From: Edwardsiella tarda ATCC 15947 = NBRC 105688 | GTDB taxonomy: Bacteria; Pseudomonadota; Gammaproteobacteria; Enterobacterales; Enterobacteriaceae | DNA: 64,000 bases | Reading direction: 5' to 3' | Assembly (NCBI RefSeq): GCF_003113495.2 | Contig: NZ_CP084506.1 | Location: 3,038,001-3,102,000 of the forward strand | In this document: one piece after another, positions 49,042 to 60,316 of the stretch | How the letters are laid out: every line of letters starts with the position of its first letter | Position numbering within the stretch: the stretch's first letter is position 1 | Translations under genes and position numbers: made by a program | The notes under the pieces: generated by a model | The model's input: the letters and a program-made list of their open reading frames with translations, nothing else | What the model was told of the DNA's origin: nothing | Databases searched by the model: none

Positions 49042-50067
49042 TTAACCGGGCGCATTCACCGGCGGTAATTCGGCCAACGGCCAACGTGGACGCACCGTAA
49101 TTGACAGGTCGGCATCGACCCCGCTCTTCAGACGCACCATCCCCGCATAGGCGATCATCGCGCCATTGTCGGTGCAAAACTCTGGCCGCGCATAGAATAC
49201 TGCCCCGCCACGCTGCTGCATCATCTGCGCCAGACGCTCGCGTAACGCACGGTTGGCGCTCACGCCACCGGCCATTACCAGGCGCTGGAAGCCCGTCAGC
49301 TCCAATGCTCGGCGGCATTTGATCGCCAACGTCTCGACTACCGCATCCTCGAAGGCTCGTGCGATATCGGCACGCGTCTGTGCATCATCGCCATTGGCGC
49401 GGATCGTATTGGCGGCAAAGGTCTTCAAACCCGAGAAGCTCAAATCCAACCCCGGACGATCGGTCATCGGGCGCGGAAAGACAAAACGGCCCGCGACGCC
49501 TTGCTGCGCCATCTTCGATAGCATCGGTCCACCGGGATAATCCAGCCCCAGCAACTTAGCGGTCTTGTCGAAGGCCTCGCCTGCCGCATCATCGATCGAC
49601 TCGCCCAATAGGCGATACTCACCGATACCGGTGACGCTAATCAATTGGGTATGACCGCCGGAGACCAATAACGCAACGAAGGGAAACGCCGGCGGCGTCT
49701 CCTCCAACATCGGCGCCAACAGGTGCCCTTCCATGTGATGTACCGGTACCGCAGGGAGCCCCCAGGCGAAAGCCAACGCACGCCCGACGGTGGCGCCCAC
49801 CAATAACGCCCCCACCAGTCCGGGTCCGGCGGTATATGCCACGCCATCCAGATCGGTGGGAGTCAGCCCCGCCTCACGCAGCGCCGCCTGGATCAGCGGT
49901 ACGGTCTTACGAACATGGTCACGCGATGCCAACTCCGGCACCACGCCGCCATAGTCGGCATGCAGTTTAATCTGGCTATATAGCTGATTGGCCAGGATCC
50001 CTTTTTCATCGTCGTAAATGGCGATACCGGTTTCATCACAGGAGGTTTCGATCCCCAGAATACGCAT
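49042..50067 (-). CDS. tsaD: TsaD, tRNA threonylcarbamoyladenosine transferase subunit
   Basis: Catalytic subunit of the TsaBDE complex that makes t6A37 in ANN-decoding tRNAs. ASKHA fold with metal ligands in [10 protein letters not shown] and nucleotide-binding segments [19 protein letters not shown], and [12 protein letters not shown]. 341 residues (E. coli 337). Divergent from rpsU, the conserved enterobacterial arrangement. Confidence 0.96.
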   Translation of the reverse strand: MRILGIETSCDETGIAIYDDEKGILANQLYSQIKLHADYGGVVPELASRDHVRKTVPLIQAALREAGLTPTDLDGVAYTAGPGLVGALLVGATVGRALAFAWGLPAVPVHHMEGHLLAPMLEETPPAFPFVALLVSGGHTQLISVTGIGEYRLLGESIDDAAGEAFDKTAKLLGLDYPGGPMLSKMAQQGVAGRFVFPRPMTDRPGLDLSFSGLKTFAANTIRANGDDAQTRADIARAFEDAVVETLAIKCRRALELTGFQRLVMAGGVSANRALRERLAQMMQQRGGAVFYARPEFCTDNGAMIAYAGMVRLKSGVDADLSITVRPRWPLAELPPVNAPG

Positions 50068-50126
50068 GACGGCTCCAACAACTCGTTCTTAACAACTCAA
50101 AGTGGCGCATAATAGCACAATTCTGC

Positions 50127-50132
50127 TATACT
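50127..50132 (+). promoter_or_regulatory. Upstream promoter of rpsU-dnaG-rpoD (extended -10)
   Basis: TATACT preceded by TGC forms an extended -10 element in the tsaD-rpsU spacer; no good -35 is seen. It corresponds in position to the upstream promoter of the E. coli macromolecular-synthesis operon. Confidence 0.55.
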
Positions 50133-50181
50133 ACTTCGCTTTCTTACTGCGGCCCAACGCCGTTGAAGGATGAGACAGCGC

Positions 50182-50496
<315 letters not shown>

Positions 50497-50501
50497 CCGC
50501 G

Positions 50502-50517
50502 GCGGGTTTTTTCCCGC
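50502..50517 (+). terminator. Partial terminator between rpsU and dnaG
   Basis: A GCGGG-TTTTTT-CCCGC hairpin directly after rpsU corresponds to the E. coli attenuating terminator that lowers dnaG expression relative to rpsU. There is no T-run after the stem. Confidence 0.5.
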
Positions 50518-50686
50518 TTGCCAGTAGGTCACAGACCATGTCGTTGTTGGTATCGCACGGGCAATGACATATGAAGGCCGTGCCTTCCGAAAGGAATGCG
50601 CGGCTTGTTCTCGTTTAGAGGCTGTAAAACTGTTTGCCCTCCTCCCCCTAGGGAGCCACCCGGCAAACAACCACTGTAAAGGGCTT

Positions 50687-52435
50687 ATGGCTGGACGAAT
50701 CCCACGCGTATTTATCAACGATCTCTTGGCTCGAACCGATATTGTCGAGCTGATCGATGCGCGGGTGAAACTCAAGAAGCAGGGGAAGAACTACCATGCC
50801 TGCTGTCCATTCCATAACGAGAAGACGCCCTCGTTTACCGTCAACGCGGACAAACAGTTTTACCATTGCTTCGGCTGCGGTGCCCACGGCAACGCCATCG
50901 ACTTTTTGATGAACTATGATCGGCTCGAGTTTGTCGAAAGCATTGAAGAGTTAGCCACCATGGCGGGGCTGGAAGTGCCCTATGAGTCCGGTAATGGGCC
51001 GAGTCAGATGGAGCGCCATCAGCGCCAGAATCTCTACCAGTTGATGGAGGGGCTGTGCAGCTACTATCAGCAGGCGTTGCGTCAACCAGGTGCGACACAG
51101 GCGCAGAGCTACCTCGCCGGGCGCGGGATGAGCCAGGCCATCATGGATCGCTTTGCTATCGGCTATGCGCCGCCGGGCTGGGATAATGCCCTGAAGCGTT
51201 TTGGCCGCGAAGCCGCCGGGCGTCTCGCGCTCAACGATGCCGGGATGCTGGTCAATAACGATAACGGCCGCAGTTACGACCGTTTCCGCGACCGCATCAT
51301 GATCCCTATCCGCGACAAACGCGGGCGGGTGATCGCCTTCGGTGGTCGCGTGTTGGGTAACGGTACGCCCAAGTACCTCAACTCGCCCGAGACAGAGATT
51401 TTCCATAAAGGCCGCCAGCTATTCGGCCTGTATGAGGCACTACAGCACGCGCCACAACCAGCGCGTTTGCTGGTGGTCGAAGGGTATATGGATGTCATCG
51501 CCCTAGCACAGTATGGCATCAACTATGCTGTTGCTTCGCTAGGAACCTCCACCACCGCCGAACACATCCAGTTGCTGTTCCGCCATACCGACAGCGTCGT
51601 GTGCTGCTACGATGGCGACAACGCTGGGCGCGAGGCAGCCTGGCGTGCACTGGAGACCGCGCTGCCCTACCTGAGCGATGGTCGCCAGCTGAAGTTTATG
51701 TTTCTACCCGATGGCGAAGACCCCGATACGTTGGTGCGTAAAGAGGGAACCGATGCTTTCGAGCAACGCATGAATGCGGCGCATCCTTTGTCGACCTTTT
51801 TGTTCGATACGCTGCTGCCGCAGGTCGACTTGAGCACCCCGGATGGCCGGGCCAAGCTCAGCGCCCTCGCGCTGCCCCTCATCGGCCAGGTGCCCGGAGA
51901 AACACTGCGCCTCTATCTGCGCCAGGCGCTCGGCCAGAAGTTGGGAATACTCGACGATAGTCAGTTGGAAAAGCTGCTACCACAGCGCAACCCGGCGGTA
52001 AAGAATTATCAGCCGCCCAGGTTAAAACCGACGACTATGCGTATACTAATAGCATTGCTGGTGCAAAATCCGGCGTTAGCCAGCGAAGTGCCGACGCTAG
52101 AGGGATTGCGCCAACACGCGCTGCCGGGCCTACCCCTGTTTATCGAACTGGTGGAAACCTGTCTGGCACAACCGGGGCTGAGCACCGGACAGTTGCTTGA
52201 GTTGTATCGCGATAATAAATATGCGCCACAACTTGAAACATTAGCAACATGGAACCACATGATCATAGAGCCAATGGTGCTCGAGACTTTCGTCGACACG
52301 CTTGGCAGCCTATATGATGCCGTGCTGGAACAACGGCTGGAACATCTGATCGCCCGCGCCAGAACCGAGGGTCTGACGCCCGCAGAGCGCGAAGAGGTGC
52401 GTTCACTGAACGAGGCGTTAGCCAAAAAGCATTAA
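50687..52435 (+). CDS. dnaG: DnaG, DNA primase
   Basis: Synthesises RNA primers at the fork. The 582-residue chain (E. coli 581) has the N-terminal zinc-binding domain (CCPFH...FHCFGCGA-type CHC2 ligands, about residues 40-64), the TOPRIM catalytic domain (VVEGYMDVIAL, then CYDGDNAG) and the C-terminal DnaB-binding domain (about 445-582). The ATG at 50687 fits MAGRIPRVFINDLL; the longer open frame upstream is not coding. Confidence 0.97.
   Translation: MAGRIPRVFINDLLARTDIVELIDARVKLKKQGKNYHACCPFHNEKTPSFTVNADKQFYHCFGCGAHGNAIDFLMNYDRLEFVESIEELATMAGLEVPYESGNGPSQMERHQRQNLYQLMEGLCSYYQQALRQPGATQAQSYLAGRGMSQAIMDRFAIGYAPPGWDNALKRFGREAAGRLALNDAGMLVNNDNGRSYDRFRDRIMIPIRDKRGRVIAFGGRVLGNGTPKYLNSPETEIFHKGRQLFGLYEALQHAPQPARLLVVEGYMDVIALAQYGINYAVASLGTSTTAEHIQLLFRHTDSVVCCYDGDNAGREAAWRALETALPYLSDGRQLKFMFLPDGEDPDTLVRKEGTDAFEQRMNAAHPLSTFLFDTLLPQVDLSTPDGRAKLSALALPLIGQVPGETLRLYLRQALGQKLGILDDSQLEKLLPQRNPAVKNYQPPRLKPTTMRILIALLVQNPALASEVPTLEGLRQHALPGLPLFIELVETCLAQPGLSTGQLLELYRDNKYAPQLETLATWNHMIIEPMVLETFVDTLGSLYDAVLEQRLEHLIARARTEGLTPAEREEVRSLNEALAKKH
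52232..52264 (+). promoter_or_regulatory. Candidate sigma-32 promoter for rpoD inside dnaG
   Basis: CTTGAA, a 17-bp spacer, then CCACATGA resembles the sigma-32 consensus (CTTGAA, CCCCATNT) and sits in the 3' part of dnaG where E. coli has its heat-shock promoter for rpoD. The spacer is at the long end of the allowed range. Confidence 0.5.
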
Positions 52436-52670
52436 TGCATAACAGACACCGGCTCCTAAAGAGAGGCGGTGATTAGACATAATCATAAATTTAGCGGCTT
52501 GATTGCCGATACCACGCAGGATGTAACGCCTGCATGCCGCAATACCGGGGAGCGGCGACGAATGAAAGTAACCCGCGTACGGTCCTGATGATTCGGGCCT
52601 TAAGCATCGTTGGCTGGCATAGATAATCCGACCAACACCAATTAAAACTCTGAAGTGTGGATACCGTCTT

Positions 52671-54512
<1,842 letters not shown>

Positions 54513-54536
54513 TCGCTCCCTCCTTATCCTTCTATC

Positions 54537-54566
54537 AACCCCCGGCCATCGCCGGGGGTTTCTTTT
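54537..54566 (+). terminator. Terminator after rpoD
   Basis: AACCCCCGGC-CATC-GCCGGGGGTT followed by TCTTTT ends the rpsU-dnaG-rpoD operon. Confidence 0.88.
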
Positions 54567-54600
54567 GATACCACGCCACGCGCCAGCATGACACAAACCT

Positions 54601-55095
54601 CTAACGCAACGTCTGGTATAACGCCTGATAACTGGCGACCAACTCCGGCAGCGTCGCCCGGTTCAGACCGCTCGGATTCGGTAATACCCAGACCTCACTC
54701 TCGCCGATAGGTTGCGCTTGCCGCCCCCAGGCAGGTCGACGGACACCAAACGCCTGGGTGAACGCTTGCTTGCCCAACACCGCTAACGCCTGCGGCTGGT
54801 AATGTTGTATCTTCGCCCGTAACGCCTCCCCGCCGGTATGCAACTCGGCCGCCGTCAACTCTGCCGCCGTCACCGTCGGGCGTTGCACCAGCGCCGTGAT
54901 ACCACAGCCGGTATCCAAGAGATGCGCCTCCTCAGGCGGCGTCAGTTGGCGCTCGGTAAAGCCCGCCAGATGGATTACCTGCCAGAAGCGATTATGCGGA
55001 TTCGCGAAATGGTATCCCGTATGGGCCGAACTTAAACCCGGATTGATGCCACAAAACACGACTCGCAACCCTGGAGCCAGAATATCTCTACTCAT
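54601..55095 (-). CDS. mug: Mug, G/U mismatch-specific DNA glycosylase
   Basis: Removes uracil or ethenocytosine opposite guanine. A uracil-DNA-glycosylase-fold protein of 164 residues (E. coli 168) with the Mug motifs [10 protein letters not shown] (catalytic Asn) and VLPNPSGLN. The ATG at 55095 follows AAGG by 7 nt; the GTG one codon earlier is less likely. Convergent with rpoD, as in E. coli. Confidence 0.95.
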   Translation of the reverse strand: MSRDILAPGLRVVFCGINPGLSSAHTGYHFANPHNRFWQVIHLAGFTERQLTPPEEAHLLDTGCGITALVQRPTVTAAELTAAELHTGGEALRAKIQHYQPQALAVLGKQAFTQAFGVRRPAWGRQAQPIGESEVWVLPNPSGLNRATLPELVASYQALYQTLR

Positions 55096-55213
55096 CACAG
55101 CGCCTTACTGTTAACCGACTGACACAAATCTTATCGTAATTACAAAGGGCTAGCCATGTTCAAAAAAGCGGCGGGCGCCGTATAGGCACTGGATCTCTCC
55201 CTGTGATTTACTC

Positions 55214-55219
55214 TATAAT
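55214..55219 (+). promoter_or_regulatory. -10 element of the tRNA-Ile2 gene
   Basis: A consensus TATAAT lies 11 bp before the tRNA, followed by a GC-rich stretch; the -35 region is weak. Confidence 0.6.
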
Positions 55220-55230
55220 CCCCGCCACTC

Positions 55231-55306
55231 GGCCCCTTAGCTCAGTGGTTAGAGCAGGCGACTCATAATCGCTTGGTCGTTGGTTCAAACCCAACAGGGG
55301 CCACCA
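55231..55306 (+). tRNA. ileX: tRNA-Ile2 (anticodon CAT, lysidine-modified)
   Basis: A 76-nt cloverleaf with encoded CCA and anticodon CAT (GACTCATAATC). The body matches E. coli ileX and not initiator or elongator tRNA-Met. C34 is converted to lysidine by TilS so that it reads AUA. It lies downstream of rpoD and mug as in E. coli. Confidence 0.9.
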
Positions 55307-55332
55307 AATTTTAGCTTTAGATTCAGTCATTT

Positions 55333-55361
55333 AAGCCACCTCTAACCGGGTGGCTTTTTTG
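55333..55361 (+). terminator. Terminator after tRNA-Ile2
   Basis: GCCACC-N10-GGTGGC stem followed by six T residues. The 140 bp from here to fsaA hold nothing recognisable. Confidence 0.8.
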
Positions 55362-55503
55362 TTGGCTAATAATGAGTGGCGATAAAATGGCGGTGAATTT
55401 TCTGCGCCGCCCTCGCGATGACCCTAAAAGGATCCATCGACACTGCCAGCAGAACGTTTAGGTGAGTGCTCTCACACGACACACTGAATAGGCAAGACCA
55501 CCG

Positions 55504-56166
55504 CTACAGGCTACGACGTCCGAAAGCCGCCTGCCAATCCTGTTCAAATTGCACCACCGCCGCCGTCACCGCCGGCGTGGTGATGAACTGTTCGGCGACA
55601 TCCGGTGGTAGGGTAATGGCTTGGCAACCGGCCAGCAGGCAGTCCAACGCCTGACGAGCATGCTTAAAGCTAGCGGCCAGTACTTTTGCCTGTGGCGCGT
55701 GTAGCGTCAGCAGGTGCTGCAACTCCTCAACCGTCTTGATCCCATCACCACCCTGCGCATCGAGGCGGTTCACATATGGCGCGATATAGTCGGCGCCAGC
55801 CAACGCCGCCAGTAGTCCCTGCCCTGCCCCATACACGGCGGTTCCTAGCGTCGGGATCCCCTCCTGCTTCAATTGTGCGATCGCCGCCAACCCCTCCGCC
55901 GTGACCGGAACCTTAACTACCAGATCGGCGATGATGGCGCGTAACGCATGCGCATCCCGCACCATGCCCGCGGCATCAGACGCCATCACCTGAGCAAACA
56001 GACGTCCGCGTCCCCCGAGCGCCTCGTGTAAGCGCGGCAACACCTGAGACGGTGGCTGACCACTACGGGCGATGATGCTGGGATTGGTGGTCACCCCGGC
56101 CAGCGGCAGGATGCGGGCCAGACGTTGTACCAGCGCACAATCGGCGCTGTCGAGATAGAGTTCCAT
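55504..56166 (-). CDS. fsaA: FsaA, fructose-6-phosphate aldolase
   Basis: A 220-residue class I aldolase of the transaldolase-like FSA family, same length as E. coli FsaA. It cleaves or forms fructose 6-phosphate from dihydroxyacetone and glyceraldehyde 3-phosphate in vitro; the natural role is uncertain. The Schiff-base lysine is Lys85 in [13 protein letters not shown]. The ATG at 56166 gives MELYLDSAD. Divergent from the glycyl-radical genes ybiY-ybiW; the three are also neighbours in E. coli. Confidence 0.93.
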   Translation of the reverse strand: MELYLDSADCALVQRLARILPLAGVTTNPSIIARSGQPPSQVLPRLHEALGGRGRLFAQVMASDAAGMVRDAHALRAIIADLVVKVPVTAEGLAAIAQLKQEGIPTLGTAVYGAGQGLLAALAGADYIAPYVNRLDAQGGDGIKTVEELQHLLTLHAPQAKVLAASFKHARQALDCLLAGCQAITLPPDVAEQFITTPAVTAAVVQFEQDWQAAFGRRSL

Positions 56167-56238
56167 GCGGATGTCCTTAATCGAGGATGAGGCAAGACTA
56201 ATTTTTGTGCAGTATAGCGGTGGAAAGCGCAGCAATTA

Positions 56239-56252
56239 TTGATTAACATCAA
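56239..56252. promoter_or_regulatory. FNR box of the ybiY-ybiW promoter
   Basis: TTGATTAACATCAA is a perfect match to the FNR consensus TTGAT-N4-ATCAA. A TATTAA -10-like hexamer lies at 56273-56278, so a start near 56286 would put the box at about -40.5 to -41.5, the class II activating position. It could also affect the divergent fsaA. Confidence 0.85.
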
Positions 56253-56255
56253 GTC

Positions 56256-56273
56256 AACTTTCGTTCGAAAGTT
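56256..56273. promoter_or_regulatory. 18-bp palindrome in the ybiY promoter (candidate operator)
   Basis: AACTTTCG-TT-CGAAAGTT has perfect 8-bp arms. It lies between the FNR box and the -10, i.e. in the promoter spacer, where a bound repressor would block transcription. TTTCG elements of this type are common in operators of DeoR-family sugar repressors; that assignment is inference. Confidence 0.65.
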
Positions 56274-56307
56274 ATTAAATCTTCGTAAGAAGAACTGCGG
56301 GGTCTTG

Positions 56308-57210
56308 ATGATGATCTTTAATATTCAGCGTTACTCCACGCACGACGGTCCCGGGATCCGTACCGTGATCTTTTTCAAGGGTTGCTCACTCGCCTGCCGT
56401 TGGTGCCAGAACCCGGAAAGTTTGCTACGGAGCCCGGAACTGCTGTATGACGCCCGGAGCTGTCTGGCGGCGTGCACACAGTGTCAGGATGCCGCCCCCG
56501 CCGTCGCGCTACGCGCCGGGCAGGCGATCTCGCTACACCGCGAGCACGCGGATGCCGCCGCCATTGAGGCGTTGCGCGACTGCTGCCCCAGCCAGTCGTT
56601 AACCGTCTGCGGCGAGGAGATCTCCGCCGAGACGATCCTCTCGCAGATCGAACGCGATCGTCCGTTCTATCAACGCAGTGGCGGTGGAATCACCCTCTCC
56701 GGCGGGGAACCGTTTATGCAGCCGCGGTTAGCCGAAACGTTGTTACGCCGCTGCTACCAAGCGGGGATCCATACCGCGGTCGAAACCTGTTTACACGTTC
56801 CCTGGCGCTATCTGACGCCGTCGTTACCCTGGACAGATCTGTTTCTGGCCGATCTCAAACAGGTGGATTCGGCACGCTTTCGTGCCTGGACCGGCGGCAG
56901 CGCACGACGCGTCATGGATAACCTGCGCCGCCTGTCCGCCAGTGGAAAGACGCTGATATTACGTGTCCCCGTGATCCCTGGCTTCAACGCCGCTCTCGAT
57001 GATATTCAACGCATCGTCGACTTCGCCGCCGACGAACTGACCATCAGTGCGATCCATTTCCTGCCCTACCACACCCTGGGGCGCAACAAGTACCGCCTGC
57101 TCGGTCGGCCTTACCTGGCGCCGGAACAGGCCTTAAACGATCCCGCCTTGCTGGATGCGGCCCGCCACTATGCGAGCCAACGCGGCCTGAGCGTGACACT
57201 GGGAGGATAA
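56308..57210 (+). CDS. ybiY: YbiY, radical-SAM activase for YbiW
   Basis: A glycyl-radical-enzyme activase of 300 residues (299 from a second ATG at 56311). The radical SAM motif is CSLACRWC (Cys26, Cys30, Cys33), followed by a ferredoxin-like insert that is cysteine-poor compared with YjjW ([24 protein letters not shown]) and the GGE motif in [10 protein letters not shown]. The sequence follows E. coli YbiY closely, including [14 protein letters not shown]. It is 4 bp upstream of ybiW, so activase and enzyme are co-transcribed. The ribosome-binding site is weak. Confidence 0.93.
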   Translation: MMIFNIQRYSTHDGPGIRTVIFFKGCSLACRWCQNPESLLRSPELLYDARSCLAACTQCQDAAPAVALRAGQAISLHREHADAAAIEALRDCCPSQSLTVCGEEISAETILSQIERDRPFYQRSGGGITLSGGEPFMQPRLAETLLRRCYQAGIHTAVETCLHVPWRYLTPSLPWTDLFLADLKQVDSARFRAWTGGSARRVMDNLRRLSASGKTLILRVPVIPGFNAALDDIQRIVDFAADELTISAIHFLPYHTLGRNKYRLLGRPYLAPEQALNDPALLDAARHYASQRGLSVTLGG

Positions 57211-57214
57211 CACC

Positions 57215-59647
57215 ATGACCACTCTGCACCTGAACACTCTGAGCGCACGTATCCGGGCGCATAAAGCGGCCTTGATCAACATCGTCACGCCGCCCATCTG
57301 TACCGAACGAGCCCAGCACTATACCGATGCCTACCAGCGTCATCTGGACAAACCGCTCCCGGTGCGACGCGCCTTGGCGCTGGCGGAGCACCTGGCTCGC
57401 CGCACCATCTGGATCGATCACGACGAGCTGATCGTCGGCAATCAGGCCAGCCGCCTGCGTGCCGCACCGATCTTCCCGGAGTACACGGTCAGTTGGATCG
57501 AGCAGGAAATTGATGATCTGGCCGATCGCCCTGGCGCCGGCTTCAGCGTCAGCGAACAGGACAAGGCCGTACTGCACCGCCTCTGCCCCTGGTGGCGGGG
57601 GCAAACCGTGCAGGATCGTTGCTACGGCATGTTCACCGATGAGCAGAAGGCGTTACTAGCCAGCGGGATCATCAAGGCCGAAGGCAACATGACCTCCGGC
57701 GACGCGCATCTGGCCGTCAACTATCCACTGCTGCTGGATATCGGGCTGGATGGGCTGCGCGAGCGGGTTGCCGCGCGCCGCCGCCGCATCGATCTGACCC
57801 AACTGGACGATCTGCACGGCGAACAGTTCCTCAAGGCCGTCGACATCACGCTCGAGGCGGTTAGCCAGCACTGCCTGCGTTTCGCCGCCCTGGCCCGACG
57901 CATGATCATCGATGAGCCACGAGCCGAACGGCGCAGCGAACTGCTCACCATCGCCGACGGCTGTGAACACATCGCCCACCGCCCACCGCAGACCTTCTGG
58001 CAAGCGCTGCAACTGTGCTACTTCATCCAACTGCTGCTGCAGATCGAATCCAACGGCCACTCCGTCTCCTTTGGTCGGATGGATCAGTACCTCTATCCCT
58101 GGTATCGCCGTGATGTCGAGCTGGAGCAGACCCTCGGCCGTGAACAGGCCATCGAGCTACTGCAAGGCTGCTGGCTGAAGCTGCTCGAAATCAACAAGAT
58201 CCGCTCCGGCACGCACTCTAAGGCCTCCGCCGGCAGTCCGCTGTACCAGAATGTCACCATCGGCGGGCAGAACCTGGTCGCCGGCGTGCCCCAGGACGCC
58301 GTCAACCCGCTCTCCTATGCCATCCTCGAATCCTGTGGGCGACTACGCTCCACTCAACCTAACTTGAGCGTGCGCTACCATGCCGGGATCAGCGATGACT
58401 TTCTCGATGCTTGCACCCAGGTGATACGCTGTGGCTTCGGTATGCCAGCCTTCAATAACGATGAGATCGTCATCCCCGCCTTTATCGCGCTGGGGGTCGC
58501 ACCGCAGGATGCCTACCAATATGCCGCCATCGGCTGTATCGAAACCGCCGTCGCTGGCAAGTGGGGCTACCGCTGTACCGGGATGAGCTTTATCAACTTC
58601 GCCCGTGTCATGCTGGCGGCGCTCGAAAGTGGAAGAGACGCCACCAGCGGTCACGTTTTCCTGCCGCAGACACAAGCATTATCACAGGGGAACTTTAGCG
58701 ACTTTACCCAGGTCATGGCCGCCTGGGAGCGTCAAATTCGTTACTACACGCGCAAGTCTATCGAGATCGAATATGTGGTGGACACGGTGCTGGAGGAGAA
58801 CGCTCACGATATCTTGTGCAGCGCGTTGGTGGATGACTGCATCGAGCGCGCCAAGAGTATCAAACAGGGCGGTGCCCACTATGACTGGGTGTCGGGCCTT
58901 CAGGTGGGTATCGCCAATCTGGGTAATAGCTTGGCGGCGGTGAAGCAGCTGGTATTTGAACAGCGACGCATCAGCCAACAGGCACTGGCACGCGCACTGG
59001 CAGAAGACTTTGACGGCCCGCAGCACGAACAGCTACGCCAACGCCTGGTCAATGGTGCACCCAAATATGGCAATGATGACGATAGCGTGGATGTATTGCT
59101 GGTGCAGGCCTATGGCTACTATATTGACGAGTTATCTCACTACCATAACCCTCGCCATGGACGAGGTCCCATCGGCGGTGGTTACTATGCAGGCACCTCC
59201 TCCATCTCCGCCAACGTCCCCTTCGGAGCCGCTACCCTGGCCACCCCCGATGGCCGTAAGGCGCACACACCGTTGGCCGAAGGTGCTAGCCCAGCATCGG
59301 GTACCGACCGTCTCGGACCGACGGCGGTGATGGGATCGGTAGGTAAGCTGCCCACCTCGGCCATCTTGGGCGGGGTGCTGCTCAACCAAAAACTGAACCC
59401 GGACACGCTGGAGAATGAAAGCGATCGCCAGAAACTGATGCAGTTGCTACGTACCTTCTTTGAGGTCCATCAAGGCTGGCACGTACAGTACAACATCGTT
59501 TCGCGCGAGACGCTGCTGGATGCCAAGGCGCACCCGGAGCGCTACCGCGATCTGGTCGTACGCGTCGCCGGCTATTCGGCCTTCTTCACAGCGCTGTCGC
59601 CGGATACTCAAGACGACATCATCGCCCGTACCGAGCACGTGCTGTAA
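57215..59647 (+). CDS. ybiW: YbiW, glycyl-radical enzyme of unknown substrate
   Basis: An 810-residue glycyl-radical enzyme, identical in length to E. coli YbiW. The radical loop RVAGYSA places the glycyl radical at Gly786. The catalytic cysteine is Cys441 in GCIET with Glu443 two residues on, the Cys-X-Glu arrangement of glycerol dehydratase, choline lyase and similar C-X or C-C bond eliminases, and not the Cys-Cys of pyruvate formate-lyase. This supports a lyase or dehydratase acting on a small polyol or similar substrate. Oxygen-sensitive once activated, consistent with the FNR box upstream. Confidence 0.93.
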   Translation: MTTLHLNTLSARIRAHKAALINIVTPPICTERAQHYTDAYQRHLDKPLPVRRALALAEHLARRTIWIDHDELIVGNQASRLRAAPIFPEYTVSWIEQEIDDLADRPGAGFSVSEQDKAVLHRLCPWWRGQTVQDRCYGMFTDEQKALLASGIIKAEGNMTSGDAHLAVNYPLLLDIGLDGLRERVAARRRRIDLTQLDDLHGEQFLKAVDITLEAVSQHCLRFAALARRMIIDEPRAERRSELLTIADGCEHIAHRPPQTFWQALQLCYFIQLLLQIESNGHSVSFGRMDQYLYPWYRRDVELEQTLGREQAIELLQGCWLKLLEINKIRSGTHSKASAGSPLYQNVTIGGQNLVAGVPQDAVNPLSYAILESCGRLRSTQPNLSVRYHAGISDDFLDACTQVIRCGFGMPAFNNDEIVIPAFIALGVAPQDAYQYAAIGCIETAVAGKWGYRCTGMSFINFARVMLAALESGRDATSGHVFLPQTQALSQGNFSDFTQVMAAWERQIRYYTRKSIEIEYVVDTVLEENAHDILCSALVDDCIERAKSIKQGGAHYDWVSGLQVGIANLGNSLAAVKQLVFEQRRISQQALARALAEDFDGPQHEQLRQRLVNGAPKYGNDDDSVDVLLVQAYGYYIDELSHYHNPRHGRGPIGGGYYAGTSSISANVPFGAATLATPDGRKAHTPLAEGASPASGTDRLGPTAVMGSVGKLPTSAILGGVLLNQKLNPDTLENESDRQKLMQLLRTFFEVHQGWHVQYNIVSRETLLDAKAHPERYRDLVVRVAGYSAFFTALSPDTQDDIIARTEHVL

Positions 59648-59651
59648 AGAA

Positions 59652-59682
59652 AAACGGCACTGTCCGTTGGACAGTGCCGTTT
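59652..59682. terminator. Terminator between ybiW and ygiW
   Basis: A 14-bp perfect stem (AAACGGCACTGTCC / GGACAGTGCCGTTT) between convergent ybiW and ygiW, usable in both directions. Confidence 0.75.
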
Positions 59683-59704
59683 ACCGTAAGCGTTAACCGC
59701 TCGA

Positions 59705-60103
59705 TCAATTCATCTTATGCAGACGTTTCACGTCGATCTTCGTGGTGCTCCAATCTTTATCGACTTCCCCTTGGATCTCCACTTTATCTTGCGGGGTGAT
59801 GGTCTGACCGTTCCAGTACTTATGATCGATCTCGACTTCGATGGTGCCACTCGCATCACGGAAGGTATAGTGATCGCCGCGTACACGCTGTTCGATATGC
59901 CCCTGAAGGGTCACCCAGCTATTGTCACTCATCTCTTTCGCCTTCGCGATGGTGGTGACCGCCTGTTGACCGCCGACAAAGCCGCCTTGCTGAGTAGTCT
60001 GGGTCTGTTGCGCCGCACCCGGGCCAGAGAAGCCACCCGTCTGAGCGAAAACCGGTGCACTGCACAGGGCCAAGATAGCAACAATCGCCGCACTTTTTTT
60101 CAT
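59705..60103 (-). CDS. ygiW: YgiW, periplasmic OB-fold stress protein
   Basis: A 132-residue periplasmic protein with a signal peptide ([20 protein letters not shown]) and a BOF (bacterial OB-fold) domain; a Gln/Gly-rich linker lies at about residues 21-48. In E. coli YgiW is linked to hydrogen peroxide, cadmium and acid stress, and orthologues (VisP in Salmonella) interact with peptidoglycan and LpxO. The ATG at 60103 fits the signal peptide. Divergent from qseBC, as in E. coli. Confidence 0.92.
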   Translation of the reverse strand: MKKSAAIVAILALCSAPVFAQTGGFSGPGAAQQTQTTQQGGFVGGQQAVTTIAKAKEMSDNSWVTLQGHIEQRVRGDHYTFRDASGTIEVEIDHKYWNGQTITPQDKVEIQGEVDKDWSTTKIDVKRLHKMN

Positions 60104-60175
60104 TGTTATACTCCCGTGATGGAATTCAGAAAGCAGTCTCGCCAACTGCCGATGTGTGCATTACACCAAACAGTC

Positions 60176-60192
60176 CTTAACAAGATCTTAAG
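60176..60192. promoter_or_regulatory. QseB/PmrA-type box upstream of qseBC
   Basis: CTTAAC-AAGAT-CTTAAG is a direct repeat of CTTAA with the 11-bp period of PmrA and QseB binding sites. It lies between ygiW and qseB and suggests autoregulation and cross-control by PmrA. Confidence 0.6.
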
Positions 60193-60200
60193 TATTGATT

Positions 60201-60228
60201 CTAGCGCTCAATTATTCCAGCTAGCGCT
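60201..60228. repeat. Direct repeat CTAGCGCT, 20 bp apart
   Basis: CTAGCGCT occurs at 60201-60208 and 60221-60228, exactly 20 bp (two helical turns) apart, downstream of the QseB/PmrA-type box. Each contains AGCGCT, itself a palindrome. Possibly a second regulator's site. Confidence 0.45.
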
Positions 60229-60316
60229 AACAGACTTCACTTCTCCCATCACCGTGCTGTACAAAAGGTTTGCCACACGGTTAAATCGGGCGCAAAACCC
60301 AAACGAAGATGACACT

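Noticed and set aside
55231..55306. tRNA with anticodon CAT read as tRNA-Met
   Set aside because: The acceptor stem and body match tRNA-Ile2 (ileX), whose C34 is modified to lysidine; position after mug also fits ileX.
59717..60316. A 200-codon N-terminal extension of QseB
   Set aside because: This part is antisense to ygiW and covers its promoter; QseB begins with its receiver domain at 60317.
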